A stretch of DNA of 64,000 nucleotides, from contig NZ_JAUSZH010000001.1 in the NCBI RefSeq assembly GCF_030817355.1, forward strand, positions 806,001 through 870,000. The letters are read 5' to 3'. A model generated the notes under the pieces. That model did no database searches, was not told the origin of the DNA, and saw only the letters and a program-made list of their open reading frames with translations. Each line of letters starts with the position of its first letter. Position 1 is the stretch's first letter. The translations under genes were made by a program, and so were the position numbers. Positions 16,253-27,900 of this stretch are shown here, one piece after another. The DNA is from Streptomyces sp. V1I1 (GTDB taxonomy: Bacteria; Actinomycetota; Actinomycetes; Streptomycetales; Streptomycetaceae).

Positions 16253-17634
16253 TAGGGCTTTGTTAGGTGGTGTCGTAGGGCTGCCAGGGGGTGGGTTGTC
16301 GGCAGGTGGGGCAGGTGCCGGTCCAGGTGGCCAGGAGGTGTTGGAGGAGATCCAGGGCCTGGTAGAGGGTCAGGCCCTGGCAGGGGCTTTTGGGCAGGTC
16401 CGCTGTTCGGTCAGGAACAGGTGGGCGGCGGTGACGAGGGTGACGTGCCGGTGCCAGCCGGTGAACGAGCGGCCCTCGAAGTGGTCGAGGCCGAGGGTGG
16501 TCTTCAGCTCGCGGTAGTCGTGCTCGATGCGCCACCGCAGTTTCGCGATGCGGACAAGGTCGCGGGCGGGGATGTCTGCGGGCAGGTTCGAGATCCAGTA
16601 CTTGACCGGCTCGTCCTCGCCTTCGGGCCACTGGGCGATGAGCCAGGTCAGCGGGATCGTGCCGTCGGTGGCGGGCTTGGGCCGCCGCCCCGCGAGACGG
16701 ATCCTCACAAGAACGAAGTGCGAGCTCATCGCGGCTTTGGAGCCCCTGCGCCAGGTCAGGGTTCGTCCCTGGCGTCGTCCGGCGGCCAGCACGTGATCCC
16801 GTAAGGACACCGGGCGGGTGCGGTAACGCGGAAGGGGCCTGGGCCCCAGGCCGCCATAGGCAGGCTGGTGGGGTTCGGCATCCTCACTGTGGGCGGTCAT
16901 TTCGGCCTTGGCCTGCAGGACGTAGGCCAGGCCGCGGTCTTCCAGGCCGCGGCGGAAGTCGGCGTTGGCGCCGTATCCGGTGTCCGCGACCAGCACCGCC
17001 GGCTTCAGCCCGGTGCCGGCCAGGTCGTCGAGCATCTCCAGCGCCAGCTGCCACTTCGGGCGGTGATGCTCGTCATCAGGGATGCGACAGCGTTCCCGAC
17101 GGCTGGCCGCTTCTGGCGTGTCCCAGCTCTCGGGAAGGAACAAACGCCAGGACAGCGGACACGAGGCGGTGTCGGAAGCGGCGTGGACGCTGACGCCGAT
17201 CTGGCAGTTACCGACCTTGCCCAGGGTGCCCGAGTACTGCCGGGCCACCCCGGGCGACGAGATGCCGTCCTTCGGGAACCCGGTGTCGTCCACCACCCAC
17301 GCCTGAGGACGGACCACCCGCACGGCCCGCCACGCCAACCGGGCCCGCACCGCGTCAAAGGCCCAGGTGGAGGACGTGATGAACTGCTGAAGCTGCTGGT
17401 GGTCCACCCCCAGGCGCCCGGCCATCGGCTGCATCGACTTACGCCGGCCGTCCAGCAGCAGCCCCCGCAGATACAGGGCACCCTTCTCACGCTGATCCCG
17501 CCGCACCAGCGGCGCGAACACCTCCCCACCGAACTCCTCCAACCGGACACGACACGAAGCGAGTTCCCCGACCCTCATACCAACAGCGAACTACCAGACA
17601 CCCAACGCGACAAGACCCACCTAACAAAGCCCTA
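16253..17634 (-). mobile_element. IS701-family insertion sequence, complete ends
   Basis: A 1382-bp element with near-perfect terminal inverted repeats (TAGGGCTTTGTTAGGTGG at the left, its complement at the right), flanked by CTAG on both sides (16249-16252 and 17635-17638), a 4-bp target duplication. It carries one transposase gene. The right CTAG supplies the TAG stop codon of the adjacent Fur-family gene, so insertion left that protein unchanged. Confidence 0.92.
16370..17578 (-). CDS. IS701-family transposase (DDE type), frame broken near the 3' end
   Basis: A 402-residue DDE transposase (DDE_5/IS701 type): VVDDTGFPKDG near residue 93, VLVADTGYGANADFRRGLE near 195-215 and WRIEHDYRELKTTLGLDHFE near 350-370 carry the catalytic acids. 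The frame stops after FLTEQRTCPKAPARA, whereas relatives continue; the expected tail (GLTLYQALDLLQHLLATW then TCPTCRQPTP) is present in the -1 frame. The switch occurs at C CCA AAA (16388-16394, minus strand), which fits a -1 slippery heptamer. Either it is a frameshift mutation removing about 40 residues, or the tail is made by frameshifting. The catalytic domain is intact. Confidence 0.88.
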   Translation of the reverse strand: MRVGELASCRVRLEEFGGEVFAPLVRRDQREKGALYLRGLLLDGRRKSMQPMAGRLGVDHQQLQQFITSSTWAFDAVRARLAWRAVRVVRPQAWVVDDTGFPKDGISSPGVARQYSGTLGKVGNCQIGVSVHAASDTASCPLSWRLFLPESWDTPEAASRRERCRIPDDEHHRPKWQLALEMLDDLAGTGLKPAVLVADTGYGANADFRRGLEDRGLAYVLQAKAEMTAHSEDAEPHQPAYGGLGPRPLPRYRTRPVSLRDHVLAAGRRQGRTLTWRRGSKAAMSSHFVLVRIRLAGRRPKPATDGTIPLTWLIAQWPEGEDEPVKYWISNLPADIPARDLVRIAKLRWRIEHDYRELKTTLGLDHFEGRSFTGWHRHVTLVTAAHLFLTEQRTCPKAPARA

Positions 17635-18045
17635 CTAGGCGCAGGATGGGCAGAGCCCGCGGTAAGTGACCTCGACCTCGGACACCGTGAAGCCGAACCG
17701 TTCCTCGGCCGGGAGGCCGGCCAGCGGATTGCCGGTCGGGTGGACATCGCGGATGGTGCCGCAGTTGGAGCACACCAGGTGCTGGTGCGGGTGGTGTGCG
17801 TTGGGGTCGTAGCGCTTGGCACGGCCGTCGGTGGAGACCTCTATGACCTCACCGAGGGAGACCAGTTCACCCAGGGCGTTGTAGACGGTCGCGCGGGAGA
17901 TCTCGGGCAGCCGCCGTGCCGCACGGGCGTGCACCTCGTCGGCCGTGAGATGCACGTGGTCGCCGTCGAGGACCTCCGCAACGACACGCCGCTGGGAGGT
18001 CATCCGCCAGCCACGCCCTCGCAGTCGCGCAAGCAAGTCACTCAT
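17635..18045 (-). CDS. Fur-family (peroxide/metal-responsive) repressor
   Basis: A 136-residue Fur-superfamily protein. The N-terminal winged helix (MTSQRRVVAEVLDGDHVHLT, ISRATVYNALGELVSLGEV) is followed by a dimerisation/metal domain with HHPHQHLVCSNC and the final CPSC, the two CxxC motifs of the structural zinc site. It sits next to katG and is transcribed away from it; Fur/PerR/CatR-type proteins commonly repress catalase genes, so it may control katG. AGGTGA precedes the ATG. Its TAG stop is formed by the CTAG copy bordering the IS701-type element. Confidence 0.9.
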   Translation of the reverse strand: MSDLLARLRGRGWRMTSQRRVVAEVLDGDHVHLTADEVHARAARRLPEISRATVYNALGELVSLGEVIEVSTDGRAKRYDPNAHHPHQHLVCSNCGTIRDVHPTGNPLAGLPAEERFGFTVSEVEVTYRGLCPSCA

Positions 18046-18133
18046 ATCGGTTCACCTATTCAGGTTCGGCGGGATACCCGAAGTTTACCGGTGGACGTCC
18101 GGGTTCCGATTGAATACGAGTTTGGCGTGCTTG

Positions 18134-18161
18134 TTGACCTGGACTCTGTCCATTGTAGGAT
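18134..18161 (+). promoter_or_regulatory. putative furA-katG type promoter with operator-like palindrome
   Basis: TTGACC and TAGGAT, 16 nt apart, resemble -35 and -10 hexamers reading toward katG. The spacer contains the inverted repeat TGGAC-TCT-GTCCA (18140-18152), well placed for a repressor. Downstream lies the ruined fur gene, then katG, so this is probably the ancestral operon promoter now driving katG alone. Confidence 0.5.
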
Positions 18162-18189
18162 CAGTTCCGGCGATAGCCAAGGGACAGGA

Positions 18190-18389
18190 AGACTCCAGTA
18201 CGCCGCCTCGAACCGGCTGGCAGCCAGGCCCGGTTCGAGGGACGCGCCGTGTCGTCGCTGACGTCGACTGAGCGGTCGGCGAGGCCCCCTGCCTGACCGT
18301 GTCCGACGACCACGGCTTCTCCACCGACGAGGCCGAGGTCACCTACTGGGGCCTGTGCCCCGACTGCTCCACCGCCCGCAGTACCTGAG
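18190..18389 (+). pseudogene. remnant of a second Fur-family (CatR/FurA-like) gene
   Basis: Directly upstream of katG, pieces of a Fur protein are spread over frames: VRRLEPAGSQARFEG, then VADVD with a TGA in place of the expected Cys codon, then [12 protein letters not shown] and [20 protein letters not shown] ending in TGA. The DNA-binding half and the metal-site HHHxxC region are missing. The layout matches the usual furA/catR-katG operon, whose repressor has decayed here. It lies 32 nt before katG. Confidence 0.75.
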
Positions 18390-18397
18390 CAACGTGA

Positions 18398-20653
<2,256 letters not shown>

Positions 20654-20657
20654 TCAT

Positions 20658-20695
20658 GACGTCCAGGTCGGCCCGCGCCGGCCGACCTGGACGTC
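20658..20695 (+). terminator. strong hairpin terminator after katG
   Basis: GACGTCCAGGTCGGCC pairs perfectly with GGCCGACCTGGACGTC around a 6-nt loop, 4 nt after the katG stop. Confidence 0.85.
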
Positions 20696-21476
20696 CTCCG
20701 GGCCGACTCACGGCCGTCTGGGACAACTGCATCCGTTCCTGCTGGTCACAATGGGGACAGAGCGTGTACCACCAGCGACCTGGACATGCTCGCAGTTTCC
20801 GATCCACCTCCTCCACGGGGGGCTCGGCGACAGAGATGACCTTTTCGGGGCGCCCCTTGCCGGCGCCGACGCCCTACGGGTGAGCACACCGCTCGACACC
20901 CTTTGGCACGTCGCCCTCCCTCAAGCGCTCGAGCCCACCAAGAGCCAACCTCACCTGCCCCGGCGGGGCCCAGCAACCTGATTACTCGTCAGCAGGGTCA
21001 GCAAGAGTCTGATTAGACCTGGTGACAGACGCCAACACCTGCAACTCGTTTTCCGCGACAGAGTGGATCACTTCGAGGCGCGGGCACCTCGTGAAGTTCC
21101 ACCACGCCTCAGGCAGCCAGGCCCATGTCCAGCATTCCCAGCCCGGTTCCCGCGCCCTTGTCTGACAGGCGCATTGTCGGCCTGCCGGTTACCTGGAGGG
21201 CATCCGTCCATGGCTGAGCCGGGCAGTCGAGAGTGGTGGTGAGGTGGGCGCGCGGAATCGCCCCGGACGGCGTCCCACCAGTGATGCTGCTCTCCCTGGA
21301 CGGCGAGTGGGACCAGAGGGTTCCCTGCCGGCAGCAGTTCACTTGTTTCGCCAACTTCAGCACGATCAAAGGGTCCTTGGTGGGATAGTCGGTCCATTGA
21401 GTCCGAGCAGTGATCAGGGCCGTCGTGTCGGTAAGTGTTCCAGGCACGATCGTCTAGTGCAGGGGGGCCGCGCGCG
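20696..21476. other. gene-poor left border of the 21-32 kb island
   Basis: This stretch lies between the katG terminator and the island operon. It contains the left direct repeat (20978-21044). On the minus strand 21109-21447 is open for 112 residues from a GTG (MPGTLTDTTALITARTQWTD) without a ribosome binding site or recognised family; I do not annotate it as a gene. Nothing else is recognised. Confidence 0.45.
20978..21044 (+). repeat. direct repeat, left copy (candidate attachment site)
   Basis: This 67-bp stretch matches 32652-32728. The longest exact run is AGAGTCTGATTAGACCTGGT; both sides also share ATTAC, GTCA and GGGTCAGCA, and downstream ACAGACGC and CTGCAA. The right copy has an 11-nt insertion. 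The two copies frame the conflict-type operon and its border DNA. Confidence 0.75.
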
Positions 21477-21779
21477 ATGGATGCACTGGGACTGGCGGAG
21501 ACGGTGGAGGCGCTGCGCGCCGAGTTGGCCCGAGCGGCGGCCGCGGGGGCGGGGTCCGGGTTCCAGTTCCCGGTGACGGGGGTACAGCTGGAGTTCCATG
21601 TGGCAGTGACCCGGACTGCCGAGGGAAGCGCCGGGGTGAAGTTCTGGGTGGTGGAGTTGGGCGGCGCGGGCGGCTACGCGCGGGAGGAGATTCAGACCGT
21701 AACGGTGACCCTGGGTGCGCCTGTGGGTCCGGACGGCCTGCCGGTCAAGATTCACCATGGTTCCGCCGGGAAGCCTTGA
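21477..21779 (+). CDS. Trypco2 (trypsin-co-occurring) domain protein
   Basis: A 100-residue protein: an N-terminal helix (LGLAETVEALRAELARAAA) and a beta-rich body (VTGVQLEFHVAVTRTAEGSA, VKFWVVELGG, IQTVTVTLGAPV). This matches the small Trypco2 family encoded next to trypsin-like proteases in actinobacterial conflict-type operons. It probably acts with the protease encoded just downstream, as cofactor, adaptor or inhibitor; this is inference. The ATG at 21477 follows a G-run (AGGGGGG). It is the first gene of the island operon: a TTG overlapping its stop is a possible start for the next gene. Confidence 0.8.
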   Translation: MDALGLAETVEALRAELARAAAAGAGSGFQFPVTGVQLEFHVAVTRTAEGSAGVKFWVVELGGAGGYAREEIQTVTVTLGAPVGPDGLPVKIHHGSAGKP

Positions 21780-21793
21780 GCCGGCGCAGCTCC

Positions 21794-24700
21794 ATGGACG
21801 ACGCGTACGACACCGGGACTGGCCGGGCAGTCGAGGTGCTCTATGACCGTGGCCCGGACACTCCACCATCGCTGCCTCGGTGGAGCGCCGGTTCGGGCTA
21901 TCTCATCGGCGGTCACCTGGTACTGACCGCCGCGCACAATCTCGACTACCGGCAGGAGCTCAGCTGTGATGAACAGCTGTTGGTGCGCGACATCGACGGT
22001 GTCGAGTACATGGCGACGGCCCTGCTCGTCTGCGACCGGAGCTCCGACGAGGATCTCGCCCTCCTGGTGATCGACGATCCCGAGGTACCCGATACGCCTG
22101 CGGTCTCCTTCGCCCAGGTGAACCGGGACAGCCCCGAGGCGGTCACGGGCTGCTGGGCCGTCGGCTTCCCGCGGTTCGGTCAGGCCGGTCAGGTTCTGCC
22201 TGAAGGCAGCTCCAGGGACACGTGGCATGTCCACGGCGAGATCTCCCCCGGAGGGAAACAGCGCGCCGGCAGGCTGGCCCTGCGGGTGAACGACGCCCCA
22301 CGGCCGCTCGGTGACTCGGCATGGGAGGGGATGTCCGGTGCCGTCGTCTTCACCGGCAGCCCGGGCGGCCCTCAGCATGCCGTCGGGGTCGTCATCGAGC
22401 ATCACACGCCTGAGGGAGAATCGGCTCTCACCGTCGCACCGGTCAACGCCATCATCGATCCGGACAGGGCGAGACAGTGGTGGGAGTACCTCGGAGTGGG
22501 CGAACCGGACGGCCTCCCGGTCCTGCCACGGCCGCCGCGCGGTTCCGGTCCCCGGCCACGACCCGGCTGGGAACGCGGGTATCTGAAACTGCTTCGAGAC
22601 AAGCACGCGGGGGTGACGGTTCCACTGTCGTCCGAGGACCAGTCCGTGGCCCTCGAGCGCGTCTACCTGCCGCTGGACCTCAGTCCCGGCGACGGGCACG
22701 GCACCGTGACCGCCGAGGACCTGCTCCAGGCGAAGGTCGCCCTCGTCATCGGCGATGCGGGTTCCGGCAAGTCCACGTTCTTGAGGTGGCTGACGATGTG
22801 CCTCGTCAAGAAGCGTCTGGAGCAGCAGCGGACGGCGGGCACCGCACCGGCGGTTTCCGGGCCACGTGCACGCCTGCCGGTCTGGATGCCGGCGGTGGAC
22901 GCTCTCGAATCGTTGAGCGGGTCCGGCAGCGGCCGCGCAGTGAGTCCGAGGAACATCGGTGACAGCTGGACCAAGGCACTTGCCCGTGTACTGAACCTCC
23001 AGCCCGAACAGACCCGGAGGCTGCTCGACGACGGCGATCTGATCGTGGTCTTCGACGGTCTCGACGAAATCCCGGACGCGGACGCACGCGTCGGCCTGGT
23101 CGAGGCGATCCAGGTGCTCCACCGCATGCTCTCGCCCAGTGCGGTGCATGTCGTCATCAGTTCCCGTCCACAGGCATGGGCGGACGCGCTCCCCAACGCC
23201 ACCCGGGTGCGCTTGCTGCCGATGACCGAGGACAAGAGGGACCAGTACCTCCAGAAGTGGTGTGCGGGGGTCCGGACGTCAGACCCGGAGCGGGCGCGGC
23301 GATTCATCGACGATGCCATCCGGGACTCCAGCGGCCTCGCCAAGCTCGCCACGAATCCGCAGTTCGCCGTGATGCTCGTGCAGATCGCGAGTGGACCGAT
23401 CCCGCATCAGCGCGTTCCTCTGTACGAGGCTTTCATCGAAAACGTCCTGGCCAAGCCAGCGGTGCGAAAGCTGGGCATCTCACCGACGATGTTGCGCGGT
23501 CATCTCGAAGCAATGGCGGTCGCTTTGCAGCGAGAACGCTCCCGACCCACCTCGTCGACCGGTTACCTGCACATCGACGCCGCACACCGAATTCTCGCCG
23601 AGCGATTCGCCGCCGCGGAGCCGGCCGGTTCCGTCAGATCCCTCCTCGACAGCCTTGTTCTGCACACGGGCCTGCTCGCGATCAAGAAACCCTCGCCTTT
23701 CGACTGCACCGTCGCCTTTGTGCATCAGACGTTCCAGGAGTTTCTCGCGGCCGGTTACTTCGCGACCCGACCGCATGAGCTGGCCGAGCATCTCGCCGAT
23801 GCCGCCTGGGTGGAGACCATCGCACTGGCGGCAGGCATCCGTGCACGCAGTGATCCCGACCGGCTGCCCGCCTTCTTCACTGCACTCCTACGACCGCCCA
23901 GGATCCCGCCCGGCAGCGACGCTGCGAGCCGGGACACATGGATCGCGTGGGCACCGAGGCTCGCGGCCGTGACGGTGGCGCTCGACGAGGTCGACTCTTT
24001 CCTGCCCGAAGAGCGGAAGGCGGACCTGCTCGCACCCGTACACGCCGTACAGAGGGACATCAAGACGGTGTTGGCGTCTCTCCCGCTCCCGGACCGGCGC
24101 CGTATCGCCGCAGGATTCTGCAGGGTCCTCGACAGCGACTTCGAAGTGCCGGAGCGCTGGGCGGAGATACCGGCCGGGGCATTCATCCGCGGGTCGGACG
24201 ACCTCGAGGCCTGGGACCACGAACGACCGGCGAAGACGATCCGGCTCGACCGGTACCTGATCCAGCGGTGGCCGGTGACCGTCGGCGAGTACGCACGTTT
24301 CCTCGCCGACGGAGGCCAGCGCGACAGCAGATGGTGGGACGGGGAAGGATGCGCGTGGCGTGACCGCGAAGACGCCGTAGCGCCACTCGGCTGGGAGGCC
24401 CAGCGTGTCCACACCAACCGTCCGGTGACCGGCGTCTCCTTCTGGGAGGCGACCGCATATGCACGGTGGCTCTCCCGATGCGGACCCGTCCCCGAAGGCC
24501 ATGTTGCGGCACTCCCCACCGAGGCACAGTGGGAGAAGGCGGCCCGGGGCCCGACAGTCCAGACGGAGCCCCGTGCGAAGCGGTTCCCGTGGGGGGACGA
24601 CTGGCTCGACGACCGGGCGAACTGCCGCCGGTCGAACGTCGGTATCTGCCCGGTGATGCTGTTTCCCACCGGCCCCTATCGGATCTGGGACATGGCCGGC

Positions 24701-24931
24701 AACGTCGCAGAGCGCTGCCGCGACGGCTTCGTCGGGCACAGCGAGGCCGAGACCACCGACGTCAACCCCGTGGTGGCCGAATACACGCACGGGCATGTGG
24801 TCAAGGGCGGCGGATTCCGCTCCTTCCCGATGGATCTGCGCGTCTCCGCGCGCTTCGGCGAGGACCGGGACGCCCGCGCGGATTGGATCGGATTCCGGCT
24901 CGCCGCCGTACCACCCGGCCCCGAGGGGTAG
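21794..24931 (+). CDS. trypsin-like protease - NACHT NTPase - FGE-sulfatase domain protein
   Basis: A 1045-residue three-part protein. (1) Trypsin-like domain, residues 1-240, with His48 (VLTAAH), Asp87 (EDLALL) and Ser181 (GMSGA), so likely active. (2) NACHT/STAND NTPase, about 310-700, with Walker A GDAGSGKST (Lys326), Walker B VVFDGLDEI (Asp421) and VHQTFQEFLAAGYFA in the helical part. (3) FGE-sulfatase/C-type-lectin-like domain, about 790-1040 (EIPAGAFIRGSD, RWPVTVGEYARFL, LPTEAQWEKAARG, WDMAGNVAE, FRLAAVPP). This is an NLR-like design: C-terminal sensor, NTPase switch, protease effector. The next gene starts 3 nt after the stop. A start at TTG 21776, overlapping the Trypco2 stop, is possible. 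No signal peptide. Confidence 0.9.
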   Translation: MDDAYDTGTGRAVEVLYDRGPDTPPSLPRWSAGSGYLIGGHLVLTAAHNLDYRQELSCDEQLLVRDIDGVEYMATALLVCDRSSDEDLALLVIDDPEVPDTPAVSFAQVNRDSPEAVTGCWAVGFPRFGQAGQVLPEGSSRDTWHVHGEISPGGKQRAGRLALRVNDAPRPLGDSAWEGMSGAVVFTGSPGGPQHAVGVVIEHHTPEGESALTVAPVNAIIDPDRARQWWEYLGVGEPDGLPVLPRPPRGSGPRPRPGWERGYLKLLRDKHAGVTVPLSSEDQSVALERVYLPLDLSPGDGHGTVTAEDLLQAKVALVIGDAGSGKSTFLRWLTMCLVKKRLEQQRTAGTAPAVSGPRARLPVWMPAVDALESLSGSGSGRAVSPRNIGDSWTKALARVLNLQPEQTRRLLDDGDLIVVFDGLDEIPDADARVGLVEAIQVLHRMLSPSAVHVVISSRPQAWADALPNATRVRLLPMTEDKRDQYLQKWCAGVRTSDPERARRFIDDAIRDSSGLAKLATNPQFAVMLVQIASGPIPHQRVPLYEAFIENVLAKPAVRKLGISPTMLRGHLEAMAVALQRERSRPTSSTGYLHIDAAHRILAERFAAAEPAGSVRSLLDSLVLHTGLLAIKKPSPFDCTVAFVHQTFQEFLAAGYFATRPHELAEHLADAAWVETIALAAGIRARSDPDRLPAFFTALLRPPRIPPGSDAASRDTWIAWAPRLAAVTVALDEVDSFLPEERKADLLAPVHAVQRDIKTVLASLPLPDRRRIAAGFCRVLDSDFEVPERWAEIPAGAFIRGSDDLEAWDHERPAKTIRLDRYLIQRWPVTVGEYARFLADGGQRDSRWWDGEGCAWRDREDAVAPLGWEAQRVHTNRPVTGVSFWEATAYARWLSRCGPVPEGHVAALPTEAQWEKAARGPTVQTEPRAKRFPWGDDWLDDRANCRRSNVGICPVMLFPTGPYRIWDMAGNVAERCRDGFVGHSEAETTDVNPVVAEYTHGHVVKGGGFRSFPMDLRVSARFGEDRDARADWIGFRLAAVPPGPEG

Positions 24932-24934
24932 GCC

Positions 24935-27900
24935 ATGACTCAGCCGCAGGACCCCGTCGAGGGCTTCCCCACCACACTCTTCCGCGAACTGCTGCGCCAG
25001 GCCCGCTCGCTGCTGAGCACCGCCGACGACCGCACCCGGCTGCGTACGAGCCTTCGGCTGGCCGGCCCGGACGAGGCACGGCAGGCCCAGCCGGCGAACA
25101 GGGACAGTGGTGAAGGCCCGGACACCCAAGGCGACGCCGACGACACGGCCGAACACAGCGCGCTGAGCGCCGAAAGGGCCGAGGAGGAAGGCCGCCGGGA
25201 CGACCTTGCGCATGTCTCACGCGCCTACCACGCCGCGCGGGACTTCGCCTCGGACCGGGTATTCGCCGACGCGCTGCTGCGCCAGGTCGCGATGCCCGAT
25301 CATCTCGACGCGGCGGTCCGGCTCGCTCATCGCGCCGTCCACGTGCTGCCCGAGCACGAACGCGAGCAATGGGACGAGCTCGTAGCATCGCTGGAGCGTC
25401 TCCGTGCCCGGCACCGCCGCCGGGCGGTCGGTCATGAGCAGGACACGGACCTCGACACCTACCGTCGACGGGCCAACTTCGAGTGTGTTCACCACTATTC
25501 GCTGACGGACGAGTTCATCGGGCGCGAGGACGATCTGCGCGCGCTGGAGCAGTGGGCGTCCGACCCGGAAGGGAGGGCCGTCCTCTGCCTCTGCGCGCTC
25601 GGCGGCGGGGGCAAGACCGCGATCGCATGGCAGTGGATCAACCGCGTCCTGGCCGAATGGCACAACAGCGGCTATCGCGGCGCCTTCTGGTGCAGTTTCT
25701 ACGACAAGGGCTTCGACTTCGAGGCCTTCCTGCGCCGAGCCCTGGTCTTCTGCGGGGGCAAGGAGGAGGCCACGGTCCGGTCCATGCCGCGCACCTGGGT
25801 CGAGGAGGAGCTTCTTCAGGCGCTGGCGCGTGAGCGCTTCGTGCTGGTGATCGACGGCTTGGAGCGCCTGATGGCGGCCTACACACGCGCCGCCGACCGG
25901 GCGATCGACGAGGAAGGTGCGCGTGCCGCCGACGACTTCGTCTTCGCGTCCCCCGCACAGCGCAGCATGTCCGACCCGCGCGACGGTGAGTTCCTGCGCC
26001 GTCTGGCCGGGACCGGCAACGGTACGAAGGTGCTCATCACCACCCGGCTCCGCCCCACCGAACTCGAGCCCAGGAATGGACAGGACGCGCGCGCGGTGGC
26101 GGAGTTCCACGACGTCGAAGGACTCAACCGGGACGAGACGTACGAACTGTGGGACAGCATCGTCCAGGACAGCCCGTCCGACGATGTGCTGGACGCGCTG
26201 TTCGATCTGTGCGGCGACCATCCGCTCACCGTCGGTGTGCTGGCCCGGGAGGTCGCCGAGAGCGGGGGCTGGACGCCCTGGCGCGCCGCGCACCGCGATT
26301 TCGACCCCGAGGGCCCGCCCGCGCGGGCACGGGCGTACATCATCGGCACCTCCGTGCGCGACCTGGGAGAGGACCGGCTCGAGGCGCTGTTCGTACTGAC
26401 CATGAGCGGTCGGCCCATGCTGCACCGGGAGGTCGCGGAGGCGCTGCGGTTCGGCTCGATCGCCGATGACGGGGGCCGGTGGGCCGAGCCGGACCGCGTC
26501 GACGAAGTACTCGACCACCTGATCAAACGCGGCCTCATCGGCCGGGTGAGGGAGGAGGACACCTGGGAGTACGACGTGCATCCCGTCGTGCGGGGGCAGA
26601 TGTGGGAGGCGCTCACCGACACCGGGACCGGACGCGAGCGGTTCCTCGGCCACGCGCTGTCGGAACTGACCGCGATTCCCGATCCGCAGCGCCCGCTGGA
26701 TCTGCACCATCTGCGGCGCGCCATCAAGGTGTACGGGATGTATGCCGGTGCGGAGCAGTTCGACCGTGCCTGGGAGCTCTTCTACTACCGGCTCTGGTAT
26801 CCCCTCGAAACACAGGGCGCCACCCGCGAACTGCTGGACCTCCTGCGTCGGTTGCTGCCCCTGGGAGATCTGTACCAGCTGCCGCCGCTGACGTCCCGGC
26901 GCCAGCAGGCGATCGCGACCGGCGCACTCGCCGATCTCCTGGTCCAGATGGGCGACGGCGGATTCGACCGGGACGGGCTCGGCGATGTGCTGCTCCGCTG
27001 GAGCGGCGCGATCGCACTGCGCCTCGGCGATGTCTTCATGTTCCTGGGTTTCCACCACAGCCGCACCTGGGTGTCGCTCTACGAGGGGCGGCTCTATGAG
27101 ACGGAGATCGAGCTCCGCCGGCTGCGCTGGATGAGCGTGCGGGCCGGCGCGTTCGGCATGGTGGGGCCGATCGACCTGTGGATCGGCATCGTCCTCGCGC
27201 TGCGTGGCGAGGCACCAGAGGGTCTCGCTCGACTCGACTCCCCCATGGGCCACTTCGACTCCGAACGGTGGCGCAAGCAGACGGCGGCCGAGGGGCTTCT
27301 GTACGCGAACCGGCCCGCCGAAGCGCTGCAGCTGCTCGACTACCTGACCGAGCTGGGCACGGACGCGTCGGAGGGGCACAACCAGCTCGCTTGGGAGTAT
27401 CTGACCAGGGGTGTGGCGAAGTACCGGGCCGGCGCCGGCACGCCGGAGGAGCTGGACGAGGCGTACGACGACCTCGCCACGGCGCTGAGCACCGCGCGGG
27501 GCATCGAGTACGTGGTCGTACAGTGCTTCGCCCTCACCACGCTCGCGCAGATCCGGCTCGACCAGGACAGCGTGCAGGCCGCGGCCGACCTCGTCGACCA
27601 GTACTTCCGCCTTGATCCAAAGGGCCGCTACCGGCTCACCGCTTCCGATGCCCACCGGATTCACGCGGAGTGCGCCCGCAGGCGAGGGGACATCGGGGAG
27701 GCGGTCTCCGCCGCGCGCAAGGCGTACGAGCGTGCCGCCTGCGACGGTCCGCCGTTCGTCTACCGGGACGGGCTCGTCCTCGCCCGTGCTCTGCTCACCT
27801 CGCTCGGCGCATCGGTGCCCAGGGTGGACGCGGAGCTACCGCCGGAGTGGGCGACGGTGCTGAGCGAACAGGTCTGCCGGGAGGAGGAGCAGAGCAACGC

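Noticed and set aside
14410..16266. A 618-codon open frame opposite pyc
   Set aside because: It is antisense to a clearly assigned pyruvate carboxylase and has no recognisable motifs; typical of high-GC DNA.
20978..21044. The direct repeat read as a tRNA 3' end
   Set aside because: No acceptor/T-arm pairing or CCA-proximal pattern; left as a repeat of unknown origin.
21109..21447. A 112-codon minus-strand frame divergent from the Trypco2 gene
   Set aside because: Only a GTG start without ribosome binding site, and no family resemblance; too weak to annotate as a gene.
25217..27664. An 815-codon open minus-strand frame inside the STAND gene
   Set aside because: Shadow of the long NTPase gene; no domain, start or codon bias of its own.
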